Assembly: GCA_002399405.1 (NCBI GenBank)
Contig: DHDP01000001.1
Location: forward strand, 189,850-253,849
Origin: Treponema sp. UBA4873
Lineage (GTDB): Bacteria > Spirochaetota > Spirochaetia > Treponematales > Treponemataceae
DNA: 64,000 nt
Direction of reading: 5' to 3'
Under the pieces are notes generated by a model. It was not told the origin of the DNA and did not search any database. It worked only from the letters and a program-made list of their open reading frames with translations. The translations under genes were made by a program, and so were the position numbers. Shown here in pieces: positions 23,715 to 32,906 of this stretch; position 1 is the stretch's first letter, and every line of letters starts with the position of its first letter.

Positions 23715-26417
23715 ATGTGGAATATTTTGTACACGATTATTATTTATCCGTTAATTCAGATTATTGAACTTGTATACGTCGCGTTCGATGCGACATTTTA
23801 CCGGCACGGTGTTTCCATCATCGGCGTGAGCATTGCGGTAACGCTCATTTGTCTGCCGCTGTATATTGTCGCGGAACACTGGCAGCAGGTGGAACGCAAT
23901 ACCCGGAAACACCTTGAGCCGGGAGTAAAAAGAATCAAAGCCGTCTTCAAGGGTGACGAGCAGTATATGATGCTTTCCACGTTTTACCGGCAGAATCATT
24001 ATCATCCCATTATGGCGCTGCGTTCGTCGTTCGGTCTGCTTATCCAGATTCCGTTCTTTCTCGCCGCGTATATTTTCCTGTCGAATCTGCCGCAGTTGAA
24101 GGGCGAAGGATTTTTATTTATTACTGATCTCGGCGCGCAGGACGCGATGTTTCATATCGGCTCGTTTCCTGTGAACGTGCTTCCGATGGCGATGACTGCC
24201 ATCAACATAGTTGCCGGCGGGATTTACACAAGAGGATTCAAACTTCGTGACAAAATCCAGCTGTACGCAATGGCCGTTATTTTTCTTGTTGTTCTCTACA
24301 GAAGTCCGGCCGGACTCGTCCTGTACTGGACGATGAATAATATTTTCTCGCTTGTAAAAAACGTTTATTACAAACTGCGCCATCCGGTACGCGCTCTGTA
24401 CATTACGATTGTGGCGATGCTCTTTGCGGTCGACGTGTATTTCATTGCGGCGGGAACATCGCTGGAAGAGGCCGGTTACATTGTAGCGGTGAGCATTTTT
24501 GTCCCGTTCATTCCGTTTCTTTGGCGTTTTATTAAAAGCAATATCGCTAAGGAACATTCGGGACTGCTCGATCACGACGGCTATCGTAATATTCTGTTCA
24601 TTTTTTCGGCAGCGGTATATGCGGTACTTACGGGATTCGTAACTCCGAGCAACGTCATCGTTTCTTCTCCGCAGGAATTCTCGTTCATCGACAGTTACAC
24701 GACGCCGCTCTTTTTTCTGAATAATGCGTTCCTTCAGTCCGTCGGCGCCTTTTTCGTATGGCCCGTCGCAATTTATTTTCTGTTTCCCAAAAAGATTCAG
24801 TCGTATCTTGCGGCGCTGTTCGCCATGGCGGCGGTTGCCGCAACGGTGAACGCGTTTCTATTCCCGGGGGATTACGGTTTTATTTCTCCGCTTCTTATTT
24901 TTGAGAACGAGAACGGATTCAAGTCGAGCGCCGGCCACATAGTACTCAACAGCATGGCGATGTTTCTTGTCGTCGTCGGCATACTGGTGATTTTATATTA
25001 CAGGCAGTTGAAAATACTTTCGTACGCTATGGTAATTTTTACGGCGGGCCTTCTCGGTCTCGGCATTAAAAACAGCGTCGATATTAATAAGGAATTCCGG
25101 AAACTGGCGGCTGTATATACGCCGAAACAGGAAGAAGGCGTCGACCCGGTGTTTCATCTGAGCAGGACGGGAAAAAACGTTTTTGTCATAATGCTCGACA
25201 GGGCCGTGAACGGATATATCCCGACAATCATGAACGAGGACCCCGCATTGAAATCGGTATACAGCGGTTTTACGTATTATCCGAACACCGTGTCGTTCGG
25301 ATTTTTTACCCTGCAGGGAGCGCCGGCACTCTACGGCGGGTACGAGTATACACCGCTTGAAATTAACAAACGCGACAGGGAATCGCTCGTGAGCAAGCAT
25401 AACGAGGCGCTTGCGGTTCTTCCCCGTATTTTTTCAAAGAACGGCTGGACTTCGACGATGGCCGACGCGCCGTGGGCGAACTACAGCTGGATAAGCGACA
25501 TGAGCTACATGCACGATTATCCTGAAAAAATAAATACCGTACAGACGATGCGCAAGTACAAGGACGAGTGGTACCGGGAGCACGGAAGCGCCATACCCGC
25601 AGTTCAGAGCACGCTTAACAAACGTAATTTCATATGGTACGGGCTTATGAAGGATATGCCTCTTACGCTTCGTAAGGCGGTATACAACGACGGCGATTAC
25701 TGGGCTTCGTCGAGCGTTGAGTCCCGCAACAACACGTTCCTGAACAGCTATTCGGTGCTCGACTTTCTCCCGAAGCTCACCGCAACGGACGCGAAGACAA
25801 ATACGTTTACCTATATGGACAACGACACGGCGCATGATCCGGTTCTCTGTCAGGCGCCCGATTACGTACCGGTAGAGATTGTGACGAACAGAGGTACGAC
25901 GCAGTTTTCGTCGAGCGAACATTATCACGGCAACGCAGCGGCAATCCACCGCCTCGGCGACTGGATTACCTATTTAAAGGCGCAGGGAGTGTACGACAAC
26001 ACGCGTATTATTATTTCCGCCGATCACGGACGCGACGTATATACCGGCGCGTTTACGAAGGAGAGAAAACTGCCCTTTATGCGTGAATTCTGTCATCCGC
26101 TGCTGCTTGTGAAGGATTTCAATGCGACAGGAGATATTAAAACCGACGATACGTTCATGACGAACGCGGACGTTCCGACGCTTGCCGTGAAGGACGTTAT
26201 TCCGAATCCCGTTAATCCGTTTACGGGCAACAAAATTACGAGCGACGGCCGCAAAAAACTCGTGACGCTCACCTCTACGAAAAACTGGATTCCGTCGCAG
26301 CAGAATAAGAACACGCTCGCAGTGGCCCCCGGCGACTGGTATACCGTTCACGACAGCATTTTCGACGAAAACGACTGGGCGCAGGTAAAGATAAAACAGG
26401 AAAAAGACGAAAAGTAG
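23715..26417 (+). CDS. YidC/Oxa1-like domain fused to an alkaline-phosphatase-fold domain
   Basis: The protein has 900 residues. Residues 1 to about 225 look like a YidC/Oxa1 insertase: a leading helix, a charged cytoplasmic hairpin with RIKAVFKGDEQYMM, then LRSSFGLLIQIPFFLAAY and GLVLYWTMNNIFSL. More membrane helices reach to about 470. The C-terminal part (about 488-900) has the sulfatase/phosphatase metal-site pattern: VFVIMLDRAVNGY with D495, a likely nucleophile T532 in FFTLQGAPALYGG, and SADHGRD with D770/H771. It may insert in the membrane and transfer or remove a phospho-group of an envelope glycan or lipid. The substrate is unknown. AAGG precedes the ATG. Confidence 0.8.
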   Translation: MWNILYTIIIYPLIQIIELVYVAFDATFYRHGVSIIGVSIAVTLICLPLYIVAEHWQQVERNTRKHLEPGVKRIKAVFKGDEQYMMLSTFYRQNHYHPIMALRSSFGLLIQIPFFLAAYIFLSNLPQLKGEGFLFITDLGAQDAMFHIGSFPVNVLPMAMTAINIVAGGIYTRGFKLRDKIQLYAMAVIFLVVLYRSPAGLVLYWTMNNIFSLVKNVYYKLRHPVRALYITIVAMLFAVDVYFIAAGTSLEEAGYIVAVSIFVPFIPFLWRFIKSNIAKEHSGLLDHDGYRNILFIFSAAVYAVLTGFVTPSNVIVSSPQEFSFIDSYTTPLFFLNNAFLQSVGAFFVWPVAIYFLFPKKIQSYLAALFAMAAVAATVNAFLFPGDYGFISPLLIFENENGFKSSAGHIVLNSMAMFLVVVGILVILYYRQLKILSYAMVIFTAGLLGLGIKNSVDINKEFRKLAAVYTPKQEEGVDPVFHLSRTGKNVFVIMLDRAVNGYIPTIMNEDPALKSVYSGFTYYPNTVSFGFFTLQGAPALYGGYEYTPLEINKRDRESLVSKHNEALAVLPRIFSKNGWTSTMADAPWANYSWISDMSYMHDYPEKINTVQTMRKYKDEWYREHGSAIPAVQSTLNKRNFIWYGLMKDMPLTLRKAVYNDGDYWASSSVESRNNTFLNSYSVLDFLPKLTATDAKTNTFTYMDNDTAHDPVLCQAPDYVPVEIVTNRGTTQFSSSEHYHGNAAAIHRLGDWITYLKAQGVYDNTRIIISADHGRDVYTGAFTKERKLPFMREFCHPLLLVKDFNATGDIKTDDTFMTNADVPTLAVKDVIPNPVNPFTGNKITSDGRKKLVTLTSTKNWIPSQQNKNTLAVAPGDWYTVHDSIFDENDWAQVKIKQEKDEK

Positions 26418-26431
26418 CGTCATACTGTACA

Positions 26432-26460
26432 TTTACATAAACACTTTATTCCCCTATAAT
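26432..26460 (+). promoter_or_regulatory. Promoter of purL, predicting a leaderless message
   Basis: TTTACA (26432-26437), exactly 17 bases and TATAAT (26455-26460) precede ATG 26467 by only six bases. Transcription should start at or within a base or two of the A of ATG. No ribosome site is visible. Confidence 0.65.
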
Positions 26461-26466
26461 ATAGTA

Positions 26467-29400
26467 ATGTATCGCTTATACGTAGAAAGAAAGCCCGGCT
26501 TCATGAACGAAGCCGGACGTATTTATTCGGAAATTAAGAATTTTCTGGGTGTTTCAGGCGTGACCGGAGTGCGTTACCTGAACCGTTACGATGTGGAAAA
26601 TGTCACCGAGGCGGTTGCGAAAGCCGCTGCAGCGCGTATTTTTTCCGAACCGCAGAGCGATTACTGTACGTTCGATACATTCCCTGCAGGAAACGGTGAG
26701 ACGGCCGTTATCTGGGAATATCTGCCCGGACAGTACGACCAGCGCGCCGATTCCGCCGGGCAGTGTCTGTCGCTTCTTCAGACAGGACTTTCTTCCGATT
26801 CCGGAACAGCGCAGCCGCTCGTACACTGCGCGAAGATGGTGCTGCTTGCCGGAAAAGTTTCGGCGAAAGACGTTGAGCGCATAGAAAAATATCTTATTAA
26901 TCCGGTTGACTCCCGTCTTACCGACGATACTAAACCTGCGACTCTTGAAATGAAAACTGAAGTCCCCGGGGACATTCCCGTTGTAACGGGGTTCGTGCGC
27001 ATGGACGACAGCGAACTGCAGGCGTACAGCGGTACGATGGGCCTTGCCATGGATCTGCCCGATATTAAATTCCTTCAGGAGTATTTCAAAAAGGAAGGAC
27101 GCGATCCGACGGAAACCGAAATCCGCGTGCTCGATACGTACTGGTCGGACCACTGCAGGCATACGACTTTTCTCACCGAACTCAGGAATATTACGATTGA
27201 AAAAGGCCCGTATGCGGAACTCTTCAAAAAGTCGCTCGACAACTATACAAAAATGCGTACCGACATATATGCGGACCGCACTGACAAACCTGTCACGCTC
27301 ATGGATATGGCCGTCATCGGCGCAAAGTATCTGCGCAAACACGGCAAGCTCGGCGACATGGAAATTTCCGAAGAAAACAACGCGTGCTCCGTATACATCG
27401 ACGTGCATTATACGACTGATGAAAACGGGAAACCGGTTCCCGCCGATTCGAAAGACGCAGTCGAGCGCTGGCTTCTCATGTTTAAGAACGAGACGCACAA
27501 TCATCCGACGGAAATAGAACCGTTCGGCGGCGCTGCGACCTGCATCGGCGGCGCTATCCGCGATCCGCTTTCGGGGCGTTCGTGGGTCTACCAGTCGATG
27601 CGCGTTACGGGGGCTTCCGATCCGACGGTGCCTCTTTCCGCGACTCTTAAAGGAAAACTCCCGCAAATAAAACTCTGCCGCGAAGCGGCACAGGGATTCT
27701 GCTCGTACGGAAATCAGATAGGACTGACGACAGGACAGGTTACCGAATTTTATCATCCGGGATATACCGCGAAGCGTATGGAACTCGGCGCGGTCATAGC
27801 GGCGGCTCCGGTAAACACCGTTATCCGTGAACGGCCCGAACCCGGGGACGTCGTGATTCTTCTCGGCGGCGGTACGGGACGCGACGGCATCGGCGGTGCG
27901 ACAGGTTCTTCGAAGGTTCACACGGAAAAGTCGGTTACGACTGCTGCGGCCGAAGTCCAGAAGGGAAACGCCGTTGAAGAGCGCAAGATTCAGCGTCTTT
28001 TCCGCAATAAGGACGTAAGCCTCATGATCCGCCGCTCGAACGATTTCGGCGCAGGAGGTGTTTCCGTTGCAGTGGGCGAACTTGCTCCGGGGCTCGACAT
28101 CAACCTGGACGCGGTTCCGAAAAAATACGAAGGTCTTAACGGTACCGAGCTTGCAATCTCCGAATCTCAGGAACGCATGGCTGTCGTCGTCCGCGAACAG
28201 GATGCGGACAGATTTATTAAATACGCCGCCGGAGAAAACCTGAACGCCGTCGTCGTTGCGAAAGTGACCGATACGAACCGCCTCGTCATGAAATGGCGCG
28301 GCAGAACGATAGTGGATATTGCGCGCGGTTTCCTCGACGCGGCCGGCGCACATCACGAAGCGGATGCCGTTATAGAGAGTCCCGCTCCGCAGCAGAAATC
28401 CCCGCTTGTCAACCCGCTCGAAAGCGTCGCGAAAAAACTTCCGAAGTCGCTGCACGACGCGTGGATTGCGGATATGGAAGACCTTGCATGCTGTTCGCAG
28501 CGCGGCTTGGGAGAGCGCTTCGACGGTTCCATAGGCGCTTCGTCCGTGCTCTTCCCGTACGGCGGACGTTTTCAGTGCACGCCGGAGGCCGGTATGGCCG
28601 CTAAAATTCCGGTACTTTCACCGCGCGAAACTTCGACGGTAAGTCTGATGGCGTTCGGCTTTGACCCGCGCGTCGGGCAGTGGAGCGCGTGGCACGGTGC
28701 ACAGACGGCCGTACTTTCGTCACTCGCAAAGATTGCGTGCATCGGCGGTAAGGCGTCTTCGTGCAGGCTTTCGTTCCAGGAATTCTTCGGCCGCGCCGTC
28801 GACGGAAAGACGTGGGGCTATCCTGCGGCGGCGCTGCTCGGTTCAATAGACGCGCAGGAAGCGATGGGAACCGCTTCCATAGGCGGGAAGGACAGTATGA
28901 GCGGCACGTTCGAAAAACTCAACGTCCCGCACACGCTCGTTTCGTTCGCCGTTGCGCACGACGAGGCGGAGCACGTTACGGGCGGCTCGTTCAAAAAAGC
29001 CGGCGACGGCATCTATCTCGTCACCGTTCCCTATTCGGAACTGCTCGCTCCCGATTTTGCGGCCTTCATGAAAAACAGCGACGCACTTTACGCGTACAAT
29101 GCGGAGGGAAAAGTTTCCGCGATGTATCCGGTCGGTGCCGGCGGTATTGCGGAAGCAGTTACGAAAATGGCGATGGGAAACAGAATAGGCGCGGCACTCA
29201 CCGCGGTGCCCCTTTCCTGCACGGCGGAAAAACTCGGCGGCAGAGAAAGCGCGTCTGCGAAGGATTTGTTCACGCCGCTTTACGGCGCGATCGTCGTGGA
29301 AGCCGGCGACGGATTCCACGGGCTCGGCGGATTTGTGCCGGGTACGATTGTTAAAATCGGATCGACGATTGCGGAACAGGAGATCACGGTCGAATACGCG

Positions 29401-30441
29401 TCCGCCGGAATATCATTAACAAAAATCAAACTTTCGGAAGCGGAAAGTGCATGGGAATCGGAACTGGCAGAGGTGTTCCCGCCCGTCTCGGGTGCGGAAA
29501 CGCAGCCTGCGCTTCCGCAGTTTGCGCTTGGTACGCATAAATCGCTGGAAGAAGCACGGGGAAAAACAGCGTTTGCGGCACCCGTTAAAAAACCGCGCGT
29601 GCTTATTCCCGTTTTCCCGGGAACGAACTGCGAATACGACATGGCCCGCGCGTTCAACCTTGCGGGTGCGGAAACAAAGATTCTCGTGTTTGCAAACAAC
29701 ACGCCCTCCGCGCTTGCGCATTCGCTTGCGGCGCTTGAAAAGGAACTTGCCGATGCGCAGATTTTCGCGCTTGCAGGCGGATTCTCGGCCGGCGACGAAC
29801 CGGACGGATCGGGCAAGTTCATTGCGAACGTTCTCCGCGAAGGACGCGTCGCGGCGCAGGTTATGGAACTGCTCAAAAAACGGGGCGGGCTCGTACTGGG
29901 CATCTGCAACGGATTCCAGGCGCTCATAAAGACGGGACTTGTTCCGTACGGTGAAATCCGCGACATGACGAACGATACTCCGACGCTCACGTTCAACAAA
30001 ATAAACCGGCATGTTTCACGCATCGTGCGTACGCGCATGGTGTCTGCGATGAGCCCGTGGACGGACGACGCGTCGGTTCTCGATCCCCGCATGCATCTTG
30101 TTCCCGTTTCGCACGGTGAAGGCCGCGTCGTGCTCAGCAAGGAATTTGCCGAACAGCTGTTCGCCAACGGACAGGTGTTCTCGCAGTACGTCGACGTACA
30201 CGGAGTTCCCGCAATCAACGAACCTGACAATCCGAACGGCTCGCTGTTTGCAATCGAAGGTCTTACGAGCCCCGACGGCCGCGTCCTCGGCAAGATGGGG
30301 CACAGCGAGCGTACTGTCGGCACCGGGAAATACGGGCGCTCCGCGGAGCTTATTAAAAACGTCGCCGGAAATCCGGCGGAAAATAAATACGAAAACTCCT
30401 GTCAGAATATTTTCGAGGCGGGCGTCAGGTATTTCAAATAA
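26467..30441 (+). CDS. purL: Phosphoribosylformylglycinamidine synthase, single chain
   Basis: The protein has 1324 residues, near the size of the E. coli enzyme. It makes FGAM from FGAR, ATP and glutamine in purine synthesis. In order it holds a PurS-like N-terminal part, the synthetase domains with DTYWSDHCRHTTF (about 222-234), NETHNHPTEIEPFGGAATC, and SNDFGAGGVSVAVGEL. The C-terminal PurQ-like glutaminase starts at PRVLIPVFPGTNCEYD, with nucleophile C1147 in LGICNGFQ. All parts are intact. It is transcribed from its own promoter with no 5' leader, and complements the stand-alone IMP cyclohydrolase gene 19 kb upstream. Confidence 0.96.
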   Translation: MYRLYVERKPGFMNEAGRIYSEIKNFLGVSGVTGVRYLNRYDVENVTEAVAKAAAARIFSEPQSDYCTFDTFPAGNGETAVIWEYLPGQYDQRADSAGQCLSLLQTGLSSDSGTAQPLVHCAKMVLLAGKVSAKDVERIEKYLINPVDSRLTDDTKPATLEMKTEVPGDIPVVTGFVRMDDSELQAYSGTMGLAMDLPDIKFLQEYFKKEGRDPTETEIRVLDTYWSDHCRHTTFLTELRNITIEKGPYAELFKKSLDNYTKMRTDIYADRTDKPVTLMDMAVIGAKYLRKHGKLGDMEISEENNACSVYIDVHYTTDENGKPVPADSKDAVERWLLMFKNETHNHPTEIEPFGGAATCIGGAIRDPLSGRSWVYQSMRVTGASDPTVPLSATLKGKLPQIKLCREAAQGFCSYGNQIGLTTGQVTEFYHPGYTAKRMELGAVIAAAPVNTVIRERPEPGDVVILLGGGTGRDGIGGATGSSKVHTEKSVTTAAAEVQKGNAVEERKIQRLFRNKDVSLMIRRSNDFGAGGVSVAVGELAPGLDINLDAVPKKYEGLNGTELAISESQERMAVVVREQDADRFIKYAAGENLNAVVVAKVTDTNRLVMKWRGRTIVDIARGFLDAAGAHHEADAVIESPAPQQKSPLVNPLESVAKKLPKSLHDAWIADMEDLACCSQRGLGERFDGSIGASSVLFPYGGRFQCTPEAGMAAKIPVLSPRETSTVSLMAFGFDPRVGQWSAWHGAQTAVLSSLAKIACIGGKASSCRLSFQEFFGRAVDGKTWGYPAAALLGSIDAQEAMGTASIGGKDSMSGTFEKLNVPHTLVSFAVAHDEAEHVTGGSFKKAGDGIYLVTVPYSELLAPDFAAFMKNSDALYAYNAEGKVSAMYPVGAGGIAEAVTKMAMGNRIGAALTAVPLSCTAEKLGGRESASAKDLFTPLYGAIVVEAGDGFHGLGGFVPGTIVKIGSTIAEQEITVEYASAGISLTKIKLSEAESAWESELAEVFPPVSGAETQPALPQFALGTHKSLEEARGKTAFAAPVKKPRVLIPVFPGTNCEYDMARAFNLAGAETKILVFANNTPSALAHSLAALEKELADAQIFALAGGFSAGDEPDGSGKFIANVLREGRVAAQVMELLKKRGGLVLGICNGFQALIKTGLVPYGEIRDMTNDTPTLTFNKINRHVSRIVRTRMVSAMSPWTDDASVLDPRMHLVPVSHGEGRVVLSKEFAEQLFANGQVFSQYVDVHGVPAINEPDNPNGSLFAIEGLTSPDGRVLGKMGHSERTVGTGKYGRSAELIKNVAGNPAENKYENSCQNIFEAGVRYFK

Positions 30442-30479
30442 CGAGTGAGAAAACTTTTACATTGATTCAGGAGATTAAA

Positions 30480-31604
30480 ATGTCTGACGAAACGACACAA
30501 ATTCCGGAAGGTACACCGGAAACCGGAAAGAGCACTAAGATTAAAGTATCCAAAAAACTGATTATTACAATCGCGTCGATTGCGGCCGGAATTATCGCAG
30601 CGGCAGCGGTCGTTTTTTTCGTTGTGCTGCCATTAACAAAAAACAGCGCGAAAGCCGACGAGTTCGGCTGGTATCACGACTATGATGCGGCAAAGGAACT
30701 TGCGTCGAAACAGAACAAGTCTGTTCTTCTGCTCGTTTCGGAAACGGGAGAGGATGAATACAGCAAAACGTTGAAGGATGCGATTCTTAACACGAAAGAA
30801 TTCACTGCCGCCGCCCAAAAGGATTTTGTTCTCGTCAACATCGATGTGACTCAGGCAGAGTATCAGAAAACGGTAGCGCCCGAAAATGCAACTGAAAAGG
30901 AACAGAAGGCCGCCGATGCCAATGCCGCGAAATTCAAACGGAATATGCAGATTTTGTCGCAGTACAGAACGCAGATGACACCGTCCGTTTACATCGCGAC
31001 AAAAGACGGATATTTTGTTTCGTACATAGTATATGATTCTTCGATTACTACTCCCGCCGCCTATTTGTCAATGCTTGCGGATAAAATCGAAGATATTAAA
31101 AAGGTAAACGATCTTGCAGCGGCCGCCGGAAAGGGTTCCGGCATCGAGAAGGTAAAAGCAATCGACACGCTCTATGAAGCCACCGACGAAAATTACCGCG
31201 ATTTCCTCGTCGACGTTTACCGGGAGGTACCGGAGCTTGACAGGAAAAACGAGTCCGGCCTTGTGAGTAAATACGTGCTTGCAACCGCAAATTCGGATGC
31301 CGTCAGATTATACACCGAAGGCGATTATCCCGGCGCCGCGAAGATATTTGCCGATGCTGCGGCCGGCGGAAAGCTTAACAAAACTGATGCGCAGCAGTCG
31401 TATTATACGGCAGGCTACCTGCTCGGATCCGTCGGTTCTCAGGATTACACGGCTATCATCGGATATCTGCAGGCCGCATATGACGCTGATCCCGAAAGCG
31501 AACATGCCGCAGCCATCCAGCAGGCTATTGATTATGTTAAATCCACGGCGCCCTCTGCGGATGCGAATGCCGGAGCCGGCGGTTCGTCCACAGAAGCGAA
31601 GTAG
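30480..31604 (+). CDS. Membrane-anchored thioredoxin-fold protein without CxxC
   Basis: The protein has 374 residues from ATG 30480 with CAGGAG upstream; 30462 is an unsupported alternative. A short cytoplasmic tail, one helix (about 24-50), then a thioredoxin-like domain (about 58-210) with the typical WYHDYDAAKELASKQNKSVLLLV start and the cis-Pro phrase TPSVYI. The usual CxxC is replaced by SETGEDEYS, so it is probably not a redox enzyme. The rest (about 215-350) is helical and TPR-like, ending in an Ala/Gly/Ser tail. It may hold partners at the outer face of the inner membrane. Specific function unknown. Confidence 0.65.
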   Translation: MSDETTQIPEGTPETGKSTKIKVSKKLIITIASIAAGIIAAAAVVFFVVLPLTKNSAKADEFGWYHDYDAAKELASKQNKSVLLLVSETGEDEYSKTLKDAILNTKEFTAAAQKDFVLVNIDVTQAEYQKTVAPENATEKEQKAADANAAKFKRNMQILSQYRTQMTPSVYIATKDGYFVSYIVYDSSITTPAAYLSMLADKIEDIKKVNDLAAAAGKGSGIEKVKAIDTLYEATDENYRDFLVDVYREVPELDRKNESGLVSKYVLATANSDAVRLYTEGDYPGAAKIFADAAAGGKLNKTDAQQSYYTAGYLLGSVGSQDYTAIIGYLQAAYDADPESEHAAAIQQAIDYVKSTAPSADANAGAGGSSTEAK

Positions 31605-31607
31605 GTT

Positions 31608-32906
31608 ATGGGAAGCAGTAAACCACCCCCTGCCGATCCGCTTCCTCTTATAGGACTGCTCGTTTCTGCAGCAGTCCTGCTTACGCTTTCCGCGCTTTTT
31701 TCCATTGCGGAAAGTGCGTTCCTTTCAATGAATAAACTCCGGCTCCGTATACGCCGGAAAAGCGGAGACAGGCGCGCCGTCCGCGCAGGCAGACTTCTTG
31801 AGAAAAAGGACGTATTGATAAACACGCTGCTTGCTGCGAACGATCTTGTTAATATTCTCCTTTCCTCGATTCTTGCGGCGACAGCGTTCGACTTGTTCGG
31901 CGAACACGGTGTCGGCATTGCGACAATAGTGACGACAGTGCTGCTGCTCATTTTCGGCGAGATTACTCCGAAAGTCCTGTCGACGCGCAATCCCGATTCT
32001 ATTGCATATGCGTTGTCGGGATTTGTCACCGTCGTTGTTGCCGTTTTCAAACCCGTGTCGATCGCATTTACCGCAGTCGCACACGCAATACTGAATCTGT
32101 TCGGCGTGAACACGAAAAAACCGAAGCAGACCTTCACGGAAGAGGAAATAAAAACATACATCGATGCAGCTGCCGAAGACGGTACGCTTGAGAAAGACGA
32201 GAACGCGATGATGAACCGTGTGTTTAAATTCACCGACCTTGAAGCGCAGGACATCATGGTGCCCCGCACGCGGATTGTGGCGGTGCCGGATACGGTGACG
32301 TACCGCGGAATTATCGAAAAGGCGCAGCGGACACGACTGTCGCGCTTTCCTGTTTACCGCGGCGATATCGACGATATTATCGGCGTCATATACGTAAAAG
32401 ATCTGCTTGCCTATAAGGAATCCGCAAAAAGTTTTCTCGTGCGGAACGTCATGCGCCCTCCGCTTTTTATTCCCGGTACGAAAAAAATGTCGTCCGCGCA
32501 GGCGATGCTCAGGGAAAACAGACAGTCGCTTGCGGTCGTCATCGACGAATATTCCGGAACCGACGGAGTTATAACGCAGGACGACATTTCGCGCGAAATT
32601 TTCGGCGTGACGGGTTCCGGTTCGTACAGACGCGGGCGCATGCCTCAGCATAAAATTACGGATACGTCCGATTTCATTATTTCGGGAAGCGCTCTTCTTA
32701 TTGATTTGCGGGAAACGCTGCACATACCGATTGCGTCGGAAATAAATGAAACGCTCGGCGGCTGGATTGAAGAGCGGCTCGACTGCCTGCCGCGTACGAA
32801 CGACGCCGTCGTTTTCCGCGGCTATACGTTCAGGGTTCTGTCCGTAAAATACCGCCGCGTGGATCAGGTCCGCGTGTTCAGACTGTATTCCGATGAGGAC
32901 GAGTGA
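31608..32906 (+). CDS. CNNM/CBS-domain membrane protein (HlyC/CorC type)
   Basis: The protein has 432 residues. An N-terminal CNNM (DUF21) membrane part covers about 15-180 (LTLSALFSIAESAFLSMNKL, FGEITPKVLSTRNPD). Two CBS domains follow (about 215-340, starting DIMVPRTRI) and then a CorC_HlyC domain (about 350-432). Relatives affect magnesium or cobalt efflux and were once called hemolysins. The ATG lies 3 bases after the preceding stop, and its own stop overlaps the next start. It forms a tandem pair with a paralogue directly downstream. Confidence 0.9.
   Translation: MGSSKPPPADPLPLIGLLVSAAVLLTLSALFSIAESAFLSMNKLRLRIRRKSGDRRAVRAGRLLEKKDVLINTLLAANDLVNILLSSILAATAFDLFGEHGVGIATIVTTVLLLIFGEITPKVLSTRNPDSIAYALSGFVTVVVAVFKPVSIAFTAVAHAILNLFGVNTKKPKQTFTEEEIKTYIDAAAEDGTLEKDENAMMNRVFKFTDLEAQDIMVPRTRIVAVPDTVTYRGIIEKAQRTRLSRFPVYRGDIDDIIGVIYVKDLLAYKESAKSFLVRNVMRPPLFIPGTKKMSSAQAMLRENRQSLAVVIDEYSGTDGVITQDDISREIFGVTGSGSYRRGRMPQHKITDTSDFIISGSALLIDLRETLHIPIASEINETLGGWIEERLDCLPRTNDAVVFRGYTFRVLSVKYRRVDQVRVFRLYSDEDE

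Noticed and set aside
26554..28455. Open frame of 633 codons on the minus strand inside purL
   Set aside because: It is antisense to conserved PurL blocks, has very biased composition (Arg, Phe, Val) and no ribosome site.
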